A stretch of 64,000 bases of DNA from Acinetobacter sp. ANC 4910 (GCF_004331035.1 NZ_SJNT01000015.1:1-64000), one strand, 5' to 3'. Shown: positions 17,078 through 27,554, counted from the stretch's first letter. The notes: generated from the sequence alone by a model not told the origin. Translations and numbers: made by a program.

Positions 17078-17962
17078 ATGATGCAATATAAGCATGCAAT
17101 TTATGCACTCACTTTACTCAGCAGCTCTACGTTATATGCCAATGTGCCTATCGAAACACGTGGCTTAAGTCAGAGCGATTCGGGTTCAAGTTATAACTCT
17201 TCTAACACCAATTCATCAACACCAGAAGCAGCTGTGCCAACCAATCTAAATTGGCAACTCATGCAAAAAAATCAACAGCTTGAAAATGACATTCGAAGTC
17301 TACGTGGACGTATTGAAGAACAAGAAAATACCATTGAGCAACTTAAAAATGATCTGAACAATCGCTATACCGACTTAGATCAACGTTTAGAATTATTACA
17401 ACAAAAGGTTGACCCTGACAGTGCTACCCAAACGGAGGATAATCAACAGGATACTTCTCCCAGTTCCAACAGCACCACCTCAACCACCACTCCAGCAGTA
17501 AATAATGCTAGCAACCCTACTCCTGTAGCAACACTCTCAACCAAAGCCATCAACACGGATACAACCACCACTGCAAACACCCAACAACAAACTACCGATT
17601 TAGAGAAAGCAGCCTATACAGTCGCATTAGATGCCTATAAGCAAGGGGGTGCGAAAAAAGCGATTGCTCCAATGCAAAATTTTATCAAAAACCATCCCAA
17701 TAGCGTTTATATTAGTAATGCATATTTTTGGTTAGCAGAATTCAATCTAGCCATAGAACCAACCAACTATACTGAAGCCAAGCGAAATTATAATATTGTG
17801 GTCAACCAATACTCTCAATCATCCAAAGCCGCTCGAGCGCTTTATCAACTGTATAGCATTGCCAAAGATGTAGATCGTAATACAGCACTGGCAAATCAAT
17901 ACAAAGCTAAACTCTTAAAACAATATCCAAAAAGTGAAGAAGCTGGCTATTTTAAGAAATAA
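17078..17962 (+). CDS. cpoB: CpoB/YbgF-like periplasmic TPR protein
   Basis: 294 aa with a signal peptide (MMQYKHAIYALTLLSSSTLYA). The mature protein has an N-terminal coiled coil (NQQLENDIRSLRGRIEEQENTIEQLKNDLNN, trimerising in CpoB), a long Ser/Thr/Asn-rich linker of about 75 residues, and a C-terminal TPR region of about 120 residues (AYTVALDAYKQGGAKKAIAPMQNFIKNHPNS...). CpoB couples PBP1B peptidoglycan synthesis to the Tol-Pal machine at division. Here no tol or pal genes are adjacent, unlike in E. coli; the gene stands alone between ffs and lpxA. The linker is unusually long and rich in Thr. Confidence 0.82.
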   Translation: MMQYKHAIYALTLLSSSTLYANVPIETRGLSQSDSGSSYNSSNTNSSTPEAAVPTNLNWQLMQKNQQLENDIRSLRGRIEEQENTIEQLKNDLNNRYTDLDQRLELLQQKVDPDSATQTEDNQQDTSPSSNSTTSTTTPAVNNASNPTPVATLSTKAINTDTTTTANTQQQTTDLEKAAYTVALDAYKQGGAKKAIAPMQNFIKNHPNSVYISNAYFWLAEFNLAIEPTNYTEAKRNYNIVVNQYSQSSKAARALYQLYSIAKDVDRNTALANQYKAKLLKQYPKSEEAGYFKK

Positions 17963-17992
17963 AAAAAAGACACCTTAAGGTGTCTTTTTTTA
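17962..17992. terminator. Bidirectional terminator between cpoB and lpxA
   Basis: A-run, GACACC-TTAA-GGTGTC, T7. It lies exactly between convergent cpoB and lpxA stop codons and can serve both strands. Confidence 0.9.
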
Positions 17993-17999
17993 CAACAAA

Positions 18000-18788
18000 T
18001 TAACGCACAATGCCGCGCTCAGACTGCTCCAGAGAGTCAAGTAACAATTGAGCTTCTGCCACCGTAGGTAAAATTTCCTGACGGATACGCTCAATCGCTT
18101 CAACTGTCGTCAAACCTTCTTTATAAATAAGTTTAAACGCTGTACGTAAACCCTGAATTACTTCTTTAGACCAGCCCTTACGACGCATGCCTTCGACATT
18201 CATTGCAAAAGCATGTGCAGGATTGCCAGAAGCCATAACATAAGCTGGGACATCTTTCAAAATTAAAGATGCACCACCAATCATGCTGAATGAAGCTAGT
18301 TTACAGAACTGATGGATACCTGAGTTTCCACCAACAATAACGTAATCACCAATGTGAACATGACCCGCCACGCCTACATTATTAGCGAAAATATTGTGAT
18401 CACCCACCATACAATCATGTGCAATATGGGTATTCACCATCAACAGGTTATGACTACCAATTTTGGTCAAGCTCTGATCTTGCACGGTGCCTCGATGTAA
18501 ACTGCAATGCTCACGGATCGAGTTATGATCACCAATTTCCAACCAAGTTTCTTCACCTTGGTATTTAAGATCTTGACATACTTCGCCAATACTCGCGAAC
18601 TGGAAAATTTCATTATTTTTACCAATACGCGTGTAGCCTCCAACCACAACATGTGAGTGAAGTTTTGTTCCCGCTCCAATTGTGACCTGTGGACCAATAA
18701 TACAATAAGGTCCAATTTGCACATCTGGAGCAATTACTGCCGATGAGTCAATAATAGCGGTTGGGTGAATTAATTCGTTATTGCTCAT
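18000..18788 (-). CDS. lpxA: UDP-N-acetylglucosamine acyltransferase LpxA
   Basis: First step of lipid A synthesis: transfers a 3-hydroxyacyl chain from ACP to the 3-OH of UDP-GlcNAc. 262 aa, left-handed parallel beta-helix of hexapeptide repeats over residues ~1-180 (IHPTAIIDSSAVIAPDVQIGPYCIIG), then a C-terminal helical domain. The catalytic His region is VNTHIAHDCMVGDH. It follows fabZ by 7 bp and is the last gene of the bamA-skp-lpxD-fabZ-lpxA run; the usual lpxB does not follow. Confidence 0.96.
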   Translation of the reverse strand: MSNNELIHPTAIIDSSAVIAPDVQIGPYCIIGPQVTIGAGTKLHSHVVVGGYTRIGKNNEIFQFASIGEVCQDLKYQGEETWLEIGDHNSIREHCSLHRGTVQDQSLTKIGSHNLLMVNTHIAHDCMVGDHNIFANNVGVAGHVHIGDYVIVGGNSGIHQFCKLASFSMIGGASLILKDVPAYVMASGNPAHAFAMNVEGMRRKGWSKEVIQGLRTAFKLIYKEGLTTVEAIERIRQEILPTVAEAQLLLDSLEQSERGIVR

Positions 18789-18795
18789 GCCTGCT

Positions 18796-19275
18796 CTATA
18801 CTTTCTGATGATAAACCATAATTTCAGCGGTTGTTGCGACTACGCCATCAACAGTGGCAATACAATTATATTTGTAAATACCACGTTTTTGCATAATTAA
18901 CTCAGATTTTAATACAAGTTGGTCACCTGCAACCACTTGTTTTTTAAATCTTACCTTCTCTGCACCTGCAAAAAGGAACAAAGAACCTTCACTTGGTTTC
19001 TCATTGTTCATAATAAAGCCCAAAATACCAGACACTTGTGCCAAGGCCTCAACAATTAATACACCTGGCATAATTGGGTAGTTCGGGAAATGTCCTTGTA
19101 AGAACTCTTCATTAATTGAAACGTTTTTATAACCCACAATCCCATTATCAGTTACATCAACAATGCGATCAACCAATAAGAATGGATAACGGTGTGGTAA
19201 ATATTCACGAATTTGCTGAATATGCATTGGCAATTCTGGTTTCGTAAATGATAGTAAAGTCGACTCAGTCATCAT
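18796..19275 (-). CDS. fabZ: 3-hydroxyacyl-ACP dehydratase FabZ
   Basis: Hot-dog fold dehydratase of fatty acid elongation, about 159 aa. LPHRYPFLLVDRI opens the fold; catalytic His is in GHFPNYPIMPGVLIVEALAQ, catalytic Glu in the same helix. The open frame runs back into lpxD to 19338, but the tandem ATGs at 19275 and 19272 fit the family length. The start lies 4 bp after the lpxD stop. It competes with LpxA for 3-hydroxyacyl-ACP, so their coupling helps balance phospholipid and lipid A. Confidence 0.95.
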   Translation of the reverse strand: MMTESTLLSFTKPELPMHIQQIREYLPHRYPFLLVDRIVDVTDNGIVGYKNVSINEEFLQGHFPNYPIMPGVLIVEALAQVSGILGFIMNNEKPSEGSLFLFAGAEKVRFKKQVVAGDQLVLKSELIMQKRGIYKYNCIATVDGVVATTAEIMVYHQKV

Positions 19276-19279
19276 ATTT

Positions 19280-20350
19280 CTATTTACGCAATTTAAAAGT
19301 TGATTCAAGGGACTCAATTTGAGTCTGCATATGATCAAGTCGTTTGACTAACTGGGTCAATGGCACATCTGCTAATTGTCGAAGCCTTACAACAGTACGC
19401 TTCCATTGCGGTGTTTCAAATAATCCCGTGCCGCCAGAATAACTTCCAGCTTCGTAAATATTATTTGTGACCATTGACATTCCTGTAATTGTCACATTAT
19501 CCGCAATTGAAATGTGTCCAACTACACCACAACCACCTGCAAGGATGCAGTTTTTGCCAATTGTTGTGCTACCCGCAATTCCACTCTTTGCAGCAATTGC
19601 GGTGTTTTCACCAATTTTAACGTTATGCGCGATTTGCACAAGGTTATCAATCTTAACACCATGTTCCAAAATGGTATCATCCAAAGCACCACGATCAACA
19701 CTACAATTTGAACCAATTCGAACATCATTTCCGATTTGAACAGACCCCAATTGAGCTATACGATGCCATTTACCTTGATAAGGTGCAAAACCAAAACCTT
19801 CTCCACCTATCACTGTATTGGCATGTATACGCACGCGATCACCAATTTTACATGCGCCCGTTAACGTCACATGCGAATCAATAAATCCTTCCTTACCAAT
19901 TTCAACATCATCATCAATATGCACATGTGGTTGAATTACAGTGTTATCTCCAACAACACAATTTTCACCAATAACGACATAATGACCAATATAAGCCGAA
20001 TCTGAAATAATCGCTGAAGGATGAATCTGAGCAGTACTTTCAATTCCAACATCAGTATGCTTTTTCTCAAACACATGAGTCAGAATTGCAAAAGCAAGAT
20101 ATGGATTTTGAACCAGAATAAAATTTTGATGACTATACAGTTTTTCCTGTAAAGCCTGAGTGACAATAAGAGCACCTGCTTTTGAGGCAAGCGCTTTATC
20201 TAAATACTTTTCATCTGTCACAAACGAAATATTGTTCACAGATGCTGCTTCTAGGCTTGCCAAACCTTGAATTACAAGGTTGGATTGACCTATACACTCG
20301 CCTTGTACAAGACGAGCTAGGTCTTCTAAACTTTTTTTGTTAAGATTCAT
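19280..20350 (-). CDS. lpxD: UDP-3-O-(3-hydroxyacyl)glucosamine N-acyltransferase LpxD
   Basis: Third lipid A enzyme; adds the N-linked acyl chain. 356 aa: N-terminal uridine-binding domain (~1-100), a long run of hexapeptide repeats ([26 protein letters not shown] onward) and a C-terminal helix ([16 protein letters not shown]). Catalytic His in [12 protein letters not shown]. Starts 3 bp after skp ends; terminates 4 bp before fabZ, so tightly coupled. Confidence 0.96.
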   Translation of the reverse strand: MNLNKKSLEDLARLVQGECIGQSNLVIQGLASLEAASVNNISFVTDEKYLDKALASKAGALIVTQALQEKLYSHQNFILVQNPYLAFAILTHVFEKKHTDVGIESTAQIHPSAIISDSAYIGHYVVIGENCVVGDNTVIQPHVHIDDDVEIGKEGFIDSHVTLTGACKIGDRVRIHANTVIGGEGFGFAPYQGKWHRIAQLGSVQIGNDVRIGSNCSVDRGALDDTILEHGVKIDNLVQIAHNVKIGENTAIAAKSGIAGSTTIGKNCILAGGCGVVGHISIADNVTITGMSMVTNNIYEAGSYSGGTGLFETPQWKRTVVRLRQLADVPLTQLVKRLDHMQTQIESLESTFKLRK

Positions 20351-20353
20351 TGA

Positions 20354-20848
20354 TTACTTAATTGCATTAACCTTTTGAATCATTTTATCAGTTAAATCAT
20401 ACTTAGCGTCATAGGCAAGTGCAGAGTTTTTGTTCAACACTACATCTAAATTACCCTCTTTACGCAATTGCTCAGCAACTTGCTTAATACGAGAATCCAA
20501 TGTCTTGTTCATGACTTGCAAAGACGCCTGAACTTTACCCTGCAACCCCTGCTGAATACCATTTAACTCATTTAACTTAGTTTGGTATTCCGCACTCATT
20601 TTCTGCATTTCAGCTTCTGAGAGTTTAGTGCCTTGGGCTTTCTGTTTCATCGCTTCCAGCTCTTTACTCAATTGCTCTAATCTAGTTGTTTGAGGCTTGA
20701 TCGACTGCTGTAGACTTGCATTTTGTGCTTTTAAATATGTACTATTTTCGACCACTTGCTCTAAATCAACAACACCATAACCAGCCGCATGTACAACAGA
20801 GCTGAGTAAAACACTCGAAACAGCTAAAGCTTTGATTATATTACGCAT
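20354..20848 (-). CDS. skp: Periplasmic chaperone Skp (OmpH)
   Basis: 164 aa with signal peptide (MRNIIKALAVSSVLLSSVVHA). The mature part is a long antiparallel coiled coil (LQQSIKPQTTRLEQLSKELE, LSEAEMQKMSAEYQTKLNEL) typical of the trimeric jellyfish-shaped Skp, which carries unfolded outer-membrane proteins to BamA. It lies 47 bp downstream of bamA and 3 bp before lpxD. Confidence 0.93.
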   Translation of the reverse strand: MRNIIKALAVSSVLLSSVVHAAGYGVVDLEQVVENSTYLKAQNASLQQSIKPQTTRLEQLSKELEAMKQKAQGTKLSEAEMQKMSAEYQTKLNELNGIQQGLQGKVQASLQVMNKTLDSRIKQVAEQLRKEGNLDVVLNKNSALAYDAKYDLTDKMIQKVNAIK

Positions 20849-20895
20849 GAATTAAACCTTATTGTATATTATCTTTAGTTTAAAAAAGATCGTAC

Positions 20896-23382
20896 TTAGA
20901 AAGTACGACCAATTTCAAATTGAAGCTCTTTAGTTTGATCGCCCTGTTTATCATTTAGTGGGAATGCATAACTTAACGACAATGGGCCAATCATGGTAAT
21001 CCAAGTAAAGCCTACACCAACGCTGTAACGCATATTACCTAAATCAAAACCGTATTCATCTTTACAAGTTTGCTTTGCAGCGTCTGTGCTAAAAACATCA
21101 CATTGAGTATCAAATACTTGTGCACCTTCCGCAAACAACACTGGGCGAACTTGTCGTGTCCAATCACCTTTAAACGGTAAAGGTAATGCCAACTCAGTAC
21201 CAAATTGAACTAGAGCATTACCACCCACTTCTTCTGGTGATGGGTCTTTTTGCCCCGTTTCACTATAGTAAACACCATCATACTTTGGACCTAAAGTACT
21301 GTTATCATAACCACGTACCGACCCATAACCACCTGCATAGAAGTTTTTATAGAAAGGTAAGTCATTACCATAACCTAATTTACCATAGCCACGCAGTACA
21401 AAATCTTTCCCAAGAGGTAGAAATGCTTGTGCATCGTAAGTAATTTTTTGGTATTCAACATCACTACCTGGTAATGCAATTTCAGCATTGACACGGTGAG
21501 ACTGACCCGTTGTAGGGAACACTGGACGATTCAGTGTGTTATATGACCACCCCAAGGTAAGATTATATGTCAGGAAATCACCAGTATACTCAGATGGATA
21601 AAAAACCACTGGAATTGGATTACCATTACTATCTAGACAGATAGTATTATCAGAACCCTCTTTCCAATAGCCCGAGCAATAATTACCAGTCTTTGTATTT
21701 TTACCACCATGTGCCATTAAATAATCGCGCACATAGGTAGATACATAAGGACCCGTAGTTACATCAGTTTGGTCAATGTTTAAACCTGCACTAATACTTT
21801 GGTTTTCATCAATTGGATAACCAAAATTGATACCCCCACCAAAACTATCCGTCACATAATTGTTAACGTTATAGTCACTATTTAATTTGGTTTTACGGTA
21901 GTACATGTTGTAACCACGTCGTACACCATCAATGGTAAAGTATGGGTCGGTTACACTCAGGTTATAGTAATCTTGCGTCTCTGAACGAGAAAGATCAATT
22001 GCGACACTATTTCCCGTTCCCATAAAGTTGGTTTGGCTCAATCCTGCTTGGAATGTGACACCACCACTTTGTGAATAACCGACTGCCAAAGTACTTGTCC
22101 CTGAATGTTGCTCTTCAACATTCACATTCAAGTCCACCTGATCAGGCATATTCGGAATACGAGTTGGCTTGACCTCTACAGTTTTGAAATAACCAGTACG
22201 CTCTAAACGTACTTTAGACAAGTCAATTTTTTCATTACTTGCTAAAGCACCTTCCATTTGACGCATTTCACGACGTAATACCTCATCAGAAGTTTTAGTA
22301 TTCCCTGTGAAATTAATACGACGTACAGTCACTTGCTGACCTGGATTAATATAATAATTCAGATCAACTTGACGCGTTTCATTATTGATTTGCGGAACAA
22401 CATTAACTTCTGCATAGTAATAACCAGCATTACCATATTTGCGTAATAGCAACTGCTTAACAGCATTTACTTTTTCTTGCGAATAGGTTGAACCATCTTT
22501 ATAAATCTGCATTGCCTTCAATTCTTCAGGCTTATACAATGCATCTCCTAAAAATTTAGATTCACCAAACTTGAATTGTTGACCTTCACTGACTGAAACT
22601 TCAATAAAAATTCGCTTTTTGTCTTCACTCAAGTTCAAACTTGAGTTGGTAATATCAAAGTTGATATAACCTGCATTTAAATATAAAGCACGCAATGCTT
22701 CTAAGCTTGCAGCCATTTTTTCACGTGCATAACGGTCATTACGTGAAACAATTGAACTCCAACTGCTTTCTTTTACAGCAAAAGCTTGTTGAATATCACT
22801 ATCACTAAAAACAGTGTTTCCAATAACATTAATATCGACAACTTTAGCAGCTTTACCTTCATTAAACTCGAGCAATAGATCTACACGGTTATTTGGTCTT
22901 GCTGTAGTAGTCACTTTCACATCAGCATCATAACGACCTTGCTGAACATATTGTTGCTCTAGTTCTGACTCAACTGTTTGAAGTGTGGATTTTTTTAACA
23001 CCTCACCTTCAGCCAAGCCCATTTTCTTTAAACCTTCTTCCAAAGCTTCCTTAGGAATAAGTTTATTGCCTTTTAGTTCAATTTTAGAAATAAGAGGACG
23101 TTCAATTACTTTAAATACAAGCGTATCACCGTCTTTTGATGCCTTAATGTCATCAAACATGCCTGAAGCATATAGTGCACGAATTGAATTCGAAATAGCC
23201 TGATCATCAACACGATCACCACTACTCACTGGCAACATGGTATACACATTGGCAGGAGTTAAACGAACGAGTCCATCAATTTTTATATCACGAACAATAA
23301 ATTCATCCGCTGCATATACTTGTTGTACTGCTGCCATAGCACTAACCAGCGCCAAAGGCATAAATAAATGTGTGTGCTGCAT
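20896..23382 (-). CDS. bamA: Outer membrane protein assembly factor BamA
   Basis: Core of the BAM complex, about 828 aa. Signal peptide (MQHTHLFMPLALVSAMAAVQQVYA), five POTRA domains (beginning FIVRDIKIDGLVRLTPANV) over roughly residues 25-425, then a 16-strand Omp85 barrel ending in the C-terminal aromatic signature ELQFEIGRTF. The conserved barrel motif VRGY is at SVRGYDNS. The frame is open upstream to 23451, but MQHTHLF at 23382 gives the signal peptide and has GGAAAAG ahead. 37 bp downstream of rseP. Cys pairs near CDVFSTDAAKQTC lie in an extracellular loop. Confidence 0.96.
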   Translation of the reverse strand: MQHTHLFMPLALVSAMAAVQQVYAADEFIVRDIKIDGLVRLTPANVYTMLPVSSGDRVDDQAISNSIRALYASGMFDDIKASKDGDTLVFKVIERPLISKIELKGNKLIPKEALEEGLKKMGLAEGEVLKKSTLQTVESELEQQYVQQGRYDADVKVTTTARPNNRVDLLLEFNEGKAAKVVDINVIGNTVFSDSDIQQAFAVKESSWSSIVSRNDRYAREKMAASLEALRALYLNAGYINFDITNSSLNLSEDKKRIFIEVSVSEGQQFKFGESKFLGDALYKPEELKAMQIYKDGSTYSQEKVNAVKQLLLRKYGNAGYYYAEVNVVPQINNETRQVDLNYYINPGQQVTVRRINFTGNTKTSDEVLRREMRQMEGALASNEKIDLSKVRLERTGYFKTVEVKPTRIPNMPDQVDLNVNVEEQHSGTSTLAVGYSQSGGVTFQAGLSQTNFMGTGNSVAIDLSRSETQDYYNLSVTDPYFTIDGVRRGYNMYYRKTKLNSDYNVNNYVTDSFGGGINFGYPIDENQSISAGLNIDQTDVTTGPYVSTYVRDYLMAHGGKNTKTGNYCSGYWKEGSDNTICLDSNGNPIPVVFYPSEYTGDFLTYNLTLGWSYNTLNRPVFPTTGQSHRVNAEIALPGSDVEYQKITYDAQAFLPLGKDFVLRGYGKLGYGNDLPFYKNFYAGGYGSVRGYDNSTLGPKYDGVYYSETGQKDPSPEEVGGNALVQFGTELALPLPFKGDWTRQVRPVLFAEGAQVFDTQCDVFSTDAAKQTCKDEYGFDLGNMRYSVGVGFTWITMIGPLSLSYAFPLNDKQGDQTKELQFEIGRTF

Positions 23383-23419
23383 GCCAGTCTTTTCCGATGT
23401 TAATTTCAAAGCAACGTTG

Positions 23420-24775
23420 TTATAAACGCATAAAGTCATTAAATAATGCAAGGAGCATCATGCTACCCAACAGTACCATACCAATTTTTAAACCAACCAA
23501 TTGTATTTGTTCAGAAACAGGTTTACCACGAATCAATTCCACAAAGTAGTACACTAAATGCCCACCATCCAACATAGGAATAGGCAATAAGTTTAATATT
23601 CCCAGACTCACACTCATCAGCGCCATAAAGGACATGAAGGTTTGCCATCCCATTTCAGCACTTTGTCCAGCAACTTTTGCAATCGTGATTGGACCTGATA
23701 AATTTTCAAAACCAATCAAACCACGAACCATCTTAACGATAGAATTCAGGATCATGGTACTAATTTGCCCTGTCTTATCAAGCGCCTTACCAAATGCTTC
23801 TACAGGACCATACTGAATAGTTTGTTTGTATTCTTCAGGAATTACTACTTGACCGGGATTATTTTGCACACCAAGCACACCAGATACATTACCCATGTTA
23901 TCTCGTTTACCTTGAGGCATCACTTCCAAGTGCACCAACTGATTTTGTCGTAATACATCAATTTTGAGCAGTTTTTCAGGTGAAGCTTGCACCACCTCCA
24001 CCACATCAAACCAATCTTTCATTTTGATGCCATCAATTGCGACAATGCGATCTCCCGCCTTCATTCCTTGACGAATTGCTGCGCCATCTTCATTTAATTT
24101 CATGACAGTTGCAGGAATATGCGGACGATAAGGAATAAAGCCCAAGCTATCTAATGGCGATTGATTCTGATCTTTTAAAAAATTCTGGATAGGAAGCGCA
24201 AAAGACGTTGCTTGACCATTTCGATCTGCAGCAATGTGAATAACACCTGTTTCACCAGCACGATCAACCAAAGCAAAGTTTAATTGCTCCCACGTCGATG
24301 TTTTAGCGCCATCAACAGCTGTAATCTTATCACCAACATGCATTTGTGCCGTTGCAGCAGGTGAATTCACCAAGACCTTACCAATACGAGTATTCAACTG
24401 TTCTTGTGCTGGCAAAAACAACACCCAGAACAATAAAACTGCAAATATAAGATTAATTAACGGTCCAGCAGCCACAATCGCAATACGCTTCCATGGATGT
24501 TGGCGATTAAATGCATAAGGTAAATCGGCTTCTGCCACATTTCCTTCACGCTCGTCCAACATTTTGACATAACCACCTAAAGGCAAAGCAGACAATTGAT
24601 ATTGAATACCTGACTTTTTTGATGTCCATTTCAACACAGTTGGACCAAAACCAATGGAATAAACTAAAACTTTGACGCCTAGTTTACGTGCTACAAAATA
24701 ATGTCCGAACTCATGAATCGCAATGAGAGGCCCGAGCAATAAAATTGCCGCAACAATAATAAACAAGGCATTCAT
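23420..24775 (-). CDS. rseP: Intramembrane zinc metalloprotease RseP
   Basis: Site-2 protease of the envelope-stress response. 451 aa. Zinc motif HEFGH at residues 21-25 in the first membrane segment; second catalytic motif MLDGGHLVYY near residue 395. Two PDZ-like regions lie between (around NSPAATAQMHVGDKITAVDG and AAIRQGMKAGDRIVAIDG). At least four membrane segments. It is fused by a 1-bp gap to dxr and precedes bamA. Confidence 0.95.
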   Translation of the reverse strand: MNALFIIVAAILLLGPLIAIHEFGHYFVARKLGVKVLVYSIGFGPTVLKWTSKKSGIQYQLSALPLGGYVKMLDEREGNVAEADLPYAFNRQHPWKRIAIVAAGPLINLIFAVLLFWVLFLPAQEQLNTRIGKVLVNSPAATAQMHVGDKITAVDGAKTSTWEQLNFALVDRAGETGVIHIAADRNGQATSFALPIQNFLKDQNQSPLDSLGFIPYRPHIPATVMKLNEDGAAIRQGMKAGDRIVAIDGIKMKDWFDVVEVVQASPEKLLKIDVLRQNQLVHLEVMPQGKRDNMGNVSGVLGVQNNPGQVVIPEEYKQTIQYGPVEAFGKALDKTGQISTMILNSIVKMVRGLIGFENLSGPITIAKVAGQSAEMGWQTFMSFMALMSVSLGILNLLPIPMLDGGHLVYYFVELIRGKPVSEQIQLVGLKIGMVLLGSMMLLALFNDFMRL

Positions 24776-24776
24776 G

Positions 24777-25973
24777 TTAGCTTCCTTTACTGCTTACAAA
24801 CTGCTGAGCAATAGATCTGGCAGTTGAGTCCACTTGTAAGATTAAATCTATTGAATCCGCAGAACCATTTTCAACCCGATTCAACGTATGTTCAACTACC
24901 ACTGGAATATCAGTAAAACCAATCTGTTTTTGCAAGAAAGATGCCACTGCAATCTCATTCGCTGCATTTAAAATTGCAGGAACTAAGCCCCCCGCCTGAA
25001 TGGCTTGACGAGCCAAGGTTAAAGCAGGAAAACGCGTTGCATCTGGTTCTTGAAAATCGAGTTGATGATTTACAAATAAATCCAAAGCAGGAACATGGGT
25101 ATTAATACGCTTAGGCCAAGCTAAAGCATGTGCAATTGGGGTACACATATCTGGATTCCCCATTTGCGCCAATGTTGAACCATCAACATATTGCACCATG
25201 GAGTGAATAATACTCTGCGGATGCACAACAATTGTTACAAAATGTTCTGAAATTGCAAAAAGATGACACGCTTCAATTAACTCAAGCCCTTTGTTCATCA
25301 AAGTCGCAGAATCTACAGAAATTTTCTGACCCATTGACCAGTTTGGATGCTTACAAGCTTGTTCAGGTGTGACACTTCGCAATTCATCTAGAGAATGATG
25401 AAGAAATGGACCACCCGATGCTGTTAGTAGAATGCGCGAAACACCTAATTGGGGCTGACCATTACGTTCAACATTCAAATATTGTTCTGGTAAACATTGA
25501 AAGATTGCGTTGTGTTCGGAGTCTACAGGTAATAATAGAGCTTGATGCTGACGCGCAGCCTGCATCATCAAGTCACCAGACATGACTAAAGCTTCTTTAT
25601 TGGCAAGTAATACTCGCTTACCCGCTTTAACAGCCGCCAAGGTCGGCAACAAACCAGCGGCCCCAACTATGGCTGCCATAACAACATCAACATCTGGATG
25701 GCGTGCAACAGCTTCTAAGCCTGCTTCGTCAAATAAAACTTCAATATCGTTAATATTTTCTTGTGAAAAAAGTTGTAGCAACTCTGGCTCTTTAGCAGAC
25801 GGAATCACCACAACTTTAGGACGAAACTGTTTGCAAATTTGCACCAATTCCTGAATTCTACTGTATGCCGTTATTGCAAAGACAGAATAGTCTTCAGGAT
25901 GCTGTTGCAGTATTTTTAAGGTACTTTGACCAATAGAACCCGTTACACCTAAGATACAAACAGCTTGTGACAT
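24777..25973 (-). CDS. dxr: 1-deoxy-D-xylulose 5-phosphate reductoisomerase
   Basis: Second step of the non-mevalonate isoprenoid pathway, NADPH-dependent. 398 aa. NADPH motif LGVTGSIGQSTL at the N-terminus; LLANKEALVMSG, LLPVDSEHNAIFQ (metal Asp/Glu) and ASGGPF are diagnostic active-site blocks, with the C-terminal NAANEIAV. It abuts cdsA with no gap and precedes rseP by 1 bp. Confidence 0.97.
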   Translation of the reverse strand: MSQAVCILGVTGSIGQSTLKILQQHPEDYSVFAITAYSRIQELVQICKQFRPKVVVIPSAKEPELLQLFSQENINDIEVLFDEAGLEAVARHPDVDVVMAAIVGAAGLLPTLAAVKAGKRVLLANKEALVMSGDLMMQAARQHQALLLPVDSEHNAIFQCLPEQYLNVERNGQPQLGVSRILLTASGGPFLHHSLDELRSVTPEQACKHPNWSMGQKISVDSATLMNKGLELIEACHLFAISEHFVTIVVHPQSIIHSMVQYVDGSTLAQMGNPDMCTPIAHALAWPKRINTHVPALDLFVNHQLDFQEPDATRFPALTLARQAIQAGGLVPAILNAANEIAVASFLQKQIGFTDIPVVVEHTLNRVENGSADSIDLILQVDSTARSIAQQFVSSKGS

Positions 25974-26798
25974 TTACAAATCTACGCCAATTAGTTTTAA
26001 CACATACATACCCGCAGCAAATATAGGTGCTGCAGAAAGCAATGAATCAATACGGTCCAACACACCACCATGCCCAGGTAAAATACGACCTGAATCCTTA
26101 ATACCAGCACGGCGCTTAATCATTGACTCAAACAAATCACCTAACACCGAACTAAACACAGTGACTATAGAGAGAATCAGAAATAAAATATGTTGTGCTA
26201 ACGTTAAGTCCAGATATAAAACCTCAACGACAACTACTATAAGCATTGACGTTAATATTCCACCGTACAAACCTTCTACAGATTTATTTGGACTCACATC
26301 TGGTGCAAGTTTCTTCTTACCCAATTTACGCCCAACAAAGTATGCACCACTATCTGCGCCCCAAACCAACAAGAACAGATACATCAACCACCATGGTGAA
26401 CTCACCCATAGTGCAAAAATTGCAGTCACAGCAGCGGAAATAAGAATAAATCCTGAGAAATACAGGCTATTATTATACCAACCGTCGTATTCTGGATAGT
26501 TTTTTACCCAATAAACACTCACCAACCAAGACAAAATTGATGCACACCACAATAAAAGTGCAATATCTTTAAAATACAAAGCCAAAGTTGCTAATGCTGC
26601 AGTAACAATACCGTAACACCATGCAAAAGGCTTAATAATATGATTTGTTTTTCTCGGCATGAGCTTAAACCACTCATAACCAGCAACCCCAGCGGCAACA
26701 ATCATCAGTATCAACATTGGATACTGAGATTGAGTAGCAAACATACAACTAAGTACAACTGCCACCAATACCAATGCGGTAATAATCCGCTCTAACAT
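25974..26798 (-). CDS. cdsA: Phosphatidate cytidylyltransferase
   Basis: Makes CDP-diacylglycerol, the precursor of all phospholipids, in the inner membrane. 274 aa with about eight hydrophobic segments. The C-terminal CDP-alcohol signature is seen as S-M-I-K-R-R-A-G-I-K-D then LPGHGGVLDRIDSL, with metal-binding Asp. Three bases downstream of uppS. Confidence 0.95.
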   Translation of the reverse strand: MLERIITALVLVAVVLSCMFATQSQYPMLILMIVAAGVAGYEWFKLMPRKTNHIIKPFAWCYGIVTAALATLALYFKDIALLLWCASILSWLVSVYWVKNYPEYDGWYNNSLYFSGFILISAAVTAIFALWVSSPWWLMYLFLLVWGADSGAYFVGRKLGKKKLAPDVSPNKSVEGLYGGILTSMLIVVVVEVLYLDLTLAQHILFLILSIVTVFSSVLGDLFESMIKRRAGIKDSGRILPGHGGVLDRIDSLLSAAPIFAAGMYVLKLIGVDL

Positions 26799-26801
26799 TT
26801 A

Positions 26802-27554
26802 TTAATTCTCAAATTTATCTTGTTGAATTTGCTCAGATGTTTTACCAAAACGACGTTCACGCCCTGCAAAAACCTCAAGTGCATGATCAAACTCGTGCAC
26901 ATCAAATTCAGGCCATAAAGTTTCAGTAAAATACAATTCTGCATACGCTGCTTGCCAAAGCAAGAAATTCGACAGTCGATAATCCCCACCTGTACGAATG
27001 AGTAAATCTACAGCAGGTAAATCTGACATACTAATATGTTGTCCTACCAGATCAGCATTAATTTGTCCCACTTCAAGCTTACCAGCTTTAACTTCTTGAG
27101 CAATTTTCTGTGCAGCTTGCGCCATATCCCACATGCCACCATAACTTACCGCAATGGTTAAAGTCATTTGAGTGAACTTAGCAGTCCTTTGCTCTGCATG
27201 CAACATTAACTCACGCAAATGCGAAGACAAGCGTGAACGATCACCAATAAATCGTAAAGCGATTTCAAATTTTTCCATACGCGGGATTTGCTCATGAATT
27301 GTCTCTTCCAGCAAATTCATCAGCAAATCCACCTCATACTGAGGTCTGTTCCAATTTTCGCTTGAAAATGCAAAAACGGTCAAAGCCTGAATCTTTCTTT
27401 TTCGACAATGCTCAACAATTGGATCTAGGACATTTTTACCTTCACGGTGTCCCGCACCCTTTTGCATTTGCATTTTTTTGGCAAAACGATTGTTGCCATC
27501 CATAATGATGGCAACATGTTTTGGAAGATGTGTAGCGTCTTCAGATGTGGTCAT
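26802..27554 (-). CDS. uppS: Undecaprenyl diphosphate synthase
   Basis: cis-Prenyltransferase making the C55 carrier lipid for peptidoglycan and other polymers. 250 aa. Catalytic Asp and P-loop are in AIIMDGNNRFAKK; other blocks are AFSSENWNRP, LLIRTGGDYRLSNFLLWQ and ELYFTETLWPEF. The motif reads D-G-N-N-R rather than D-G-N-G-R as in E. coli. It lies 5 bp after frr. Confidence 0.96.
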   Translation of the reverse strand: MTTSEDATHLPKHVAIIMDGNNRFAKKMQMQKGAGHREGKNVLDPIVEHCRKRKIQALTVFAFSSENWNRPQYEVDLLMNLLEETIHEQIPRMEKFEIALRFIGDRSRLSSHLRELMLHAEQRTAKFTQMTLTIAVSYGGMWDMAQAAQKIAQEVKAGKLEVGQINADLVGQHISMSDLPAVDLLIRTGGDYRLSNFLLWQAAYAELYFTETLWPEFDVHEFDHALEVFAGRERRFGKTSEQIQQDKFEN